In this document: piece after piece, positions 5,082-5,563 of the stretch
How positions within the stretch are numbered: the stretch's first letter is position 1
Layout: every line of letters starts with the position of its first letter
Assembly: GCA_016933985.1 (NCBI GenBank)
Contig: JAFGTU010000206.1
Location: 1 to 5,563 of the forward strand
Origin: Sedimentisphaerales bacterium
Lineage (GTDB): Bacteria; Planctomycetota; Phycisphaerae; Sedimentisphaerales; Anaerobacaceae
Direction of reading: 5' to 3'
DNA: 5,563 bases
The notes under the pieces: model-generated
The model's input: the letters and a program-made list of their open reading frames with translations, nothing else
Told to the model about the DNA's origin: nothing
The model's database searches: none
Program-made: the position numbers and the translations under genes

Positions 5082-5177
5082 CGGAGCCTCTGTTCTTTCA
5101 GGGGTAGCGTGTATCCGTAGAACGGTGTGAATCAACGGAGTAGCCGGAGAACATCCAACCATAAAAAAGAGAATGTC

Positions 5178-5183
5178 TATAAT
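5178..5183 (+). promoter_or_regulatory. Possible -10 box of the ThuA-domain gene
   Basis: A perfect TATAAT lies 19 nt before the ATG of the next gene, in an AT-rich stretch. No convincing -35 box is present 16-18 bp upstream. If used, the leader would be only about 10-14 nt and would barely contain the AAGGGA ribosome site at 5189-5194. Low-confidence call. Confidence 0.25.
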
Positions 5184-5201
5184 TATTTAAGGGACTAAAC
5201 A

Positions 5202-5563
5202 ATGAGGAAAGCAATTTCAGTTTTTGTGGTGATTTTAGCGTTATGCGTGGTTGTGGGGGTATTAGCTGCTGCGAACGGTGGTGGTAAGGTCAAGGTTTTG
5301 TTTCTAAGAGGCGGCGGAGTCCACGACTGGAACGGCAATACGCCGATTCTGACAGCAATCCTCGAGAAAACGGGCGACTTCGATGTCACTTACACTGAGA
5401 ATCTTGACGACCTCAAAGATCGCATCAGACAATTCGATATTGTCATCCAATACACGACCGGAATGTCTCTAACTCCGGGGCAGGAAAAAGGATACTGCGA
5501 TTTCGTCGCCGACGGCGGCGGATACGTCGGGATCCACAGCGCGACCGACTCATTCAAGAATGC
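5202..5563 (+). CDS. Secreted ThuA-domain (trehalose-utilisation-like) protein, 3' end cut by the window
   Basis: The first 120 codons of a longer gene. Residues 1-24 form a Sec signal peptide: MRK, then a hydrophobic core (about 5-21) and a small-residue end LAAAN; no lipobox is evident. The mature part matches the ThuA family (PF06283, class I glutamine amidotransferase-like fold): KVLFLRGGGVHDWNG (31-45), a DVTYTENLDDLKD stretch typical of the family, FDIVIQYTTG (78-87), and GGGYVGIHSATDSF (105-118). Many family members are exported and found with sugar-degradation genes; the catalytic activity is poorly defined. ATG 5202 is supported by AAGGGA (5189-5194, 7-nt spacing). It follows the terminator by about 120 nt and looks like a separate transcription unit unrelated to the cofactor genes. 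Confidence 0.88.
   Translation, partial: MRKAISVFVVILALCVVVGVLAAANGGGKVKVLFLRGGGVHDWNGNTPILTAILEKTGDFDVTYTENLDDLKDRIRQFDIVIQYTTGMSLTPGQEKGYCDFVADGGGYVGIHSATDSFKN

Noticed and set aside
4368..5162. Long open frame of 264 codons on the minus strand
   Set aside because: It lies antisense to two well-supported genes with good ribosome sites and recognisable protein families. Its translation is rich in Ser/Thr/Cys/Arg with no domain pattern, as expected for the complement of Gly-rich coding DNA.

Overview
The window is a compact, mostly same-strand stretch of bacterial DNA. It carries one enhancer-binding regulator, one putative sigma-54-controlled operon of small metal- or cofactor-associated proteins, and the start of an unrelated secreted-protein gene. 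The gene content (PAS-type sigma-54 activator, NifX/NifB-like proteins without visible nif genes, a CxxC-type DUF89 protein, a run of DUF5320-like glycine-rich proteins) is typical of anaerobes. The secreted ThuA-domain protein at the right edge is a type common in Planctomycetes (Phycisphaerae-like), Verrucomicrobia and Bacteroidetes. An anaerobic planctomycete or similar sediment bacterium is a reasonable inference, but nothing here proves the lineage.

Layout. 1-432: no gene recognised; the right half holds a sigma-70-type promoter (TAGACA, 17 bp, TATAAT) whose -35 box lies inside a perfect 15-bp palindrome. 433-1779: PAS / AAA+ / Fis-HTH sigma-54 activator with a cysteine cluster in the PAS domain and a GAFTDA variant of the sigma-54 contact loop. 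1780-2130: regulatory region with TTGCA-type dyads, a sigma-54 promoter matching the full -24/-12 consensus (1960-1976), and a roughly 140-nt leader with two hairpins and a possible 34-codon leader ORF that ends in a TGATG overlap with the next gene. 2131-5051: six genes read as one operon: NifX-like 1, NifX-like 2, DUF89, a fused double DUF5320-like gene, a zinc-ribbon protein with the same N-terminus, and a DUF5320-like protein with a coiled-coil tail. 5057-5081: weak intrinsic terminator. 5202-5563: secreted ThuA-domain protein, cut by the window edge.

How it may work together (inference). The regulator, perhaps sensing redox state or a metal centre through its PAS cysteines, would bind dyads about 100-170 bp upstream of the sigma-54 start site. 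It would switch on a set of small proteins whose families are linked to carrying metal clusters (NifX-like), metal-dependent phosphatase chemistry (DUF89) and unknown, probably metal- or nucleic-acid-related roles (Gly/Arg/Cys-rich DUF5320 and zinc ribbon). The absence of nitrogenase genes in the window suggests a cofactor- or redox-handling module other than nitrogen fixation. That module, with its four products sharing an MPxxDGTGP start, is the best candidate here for an undescribed system.
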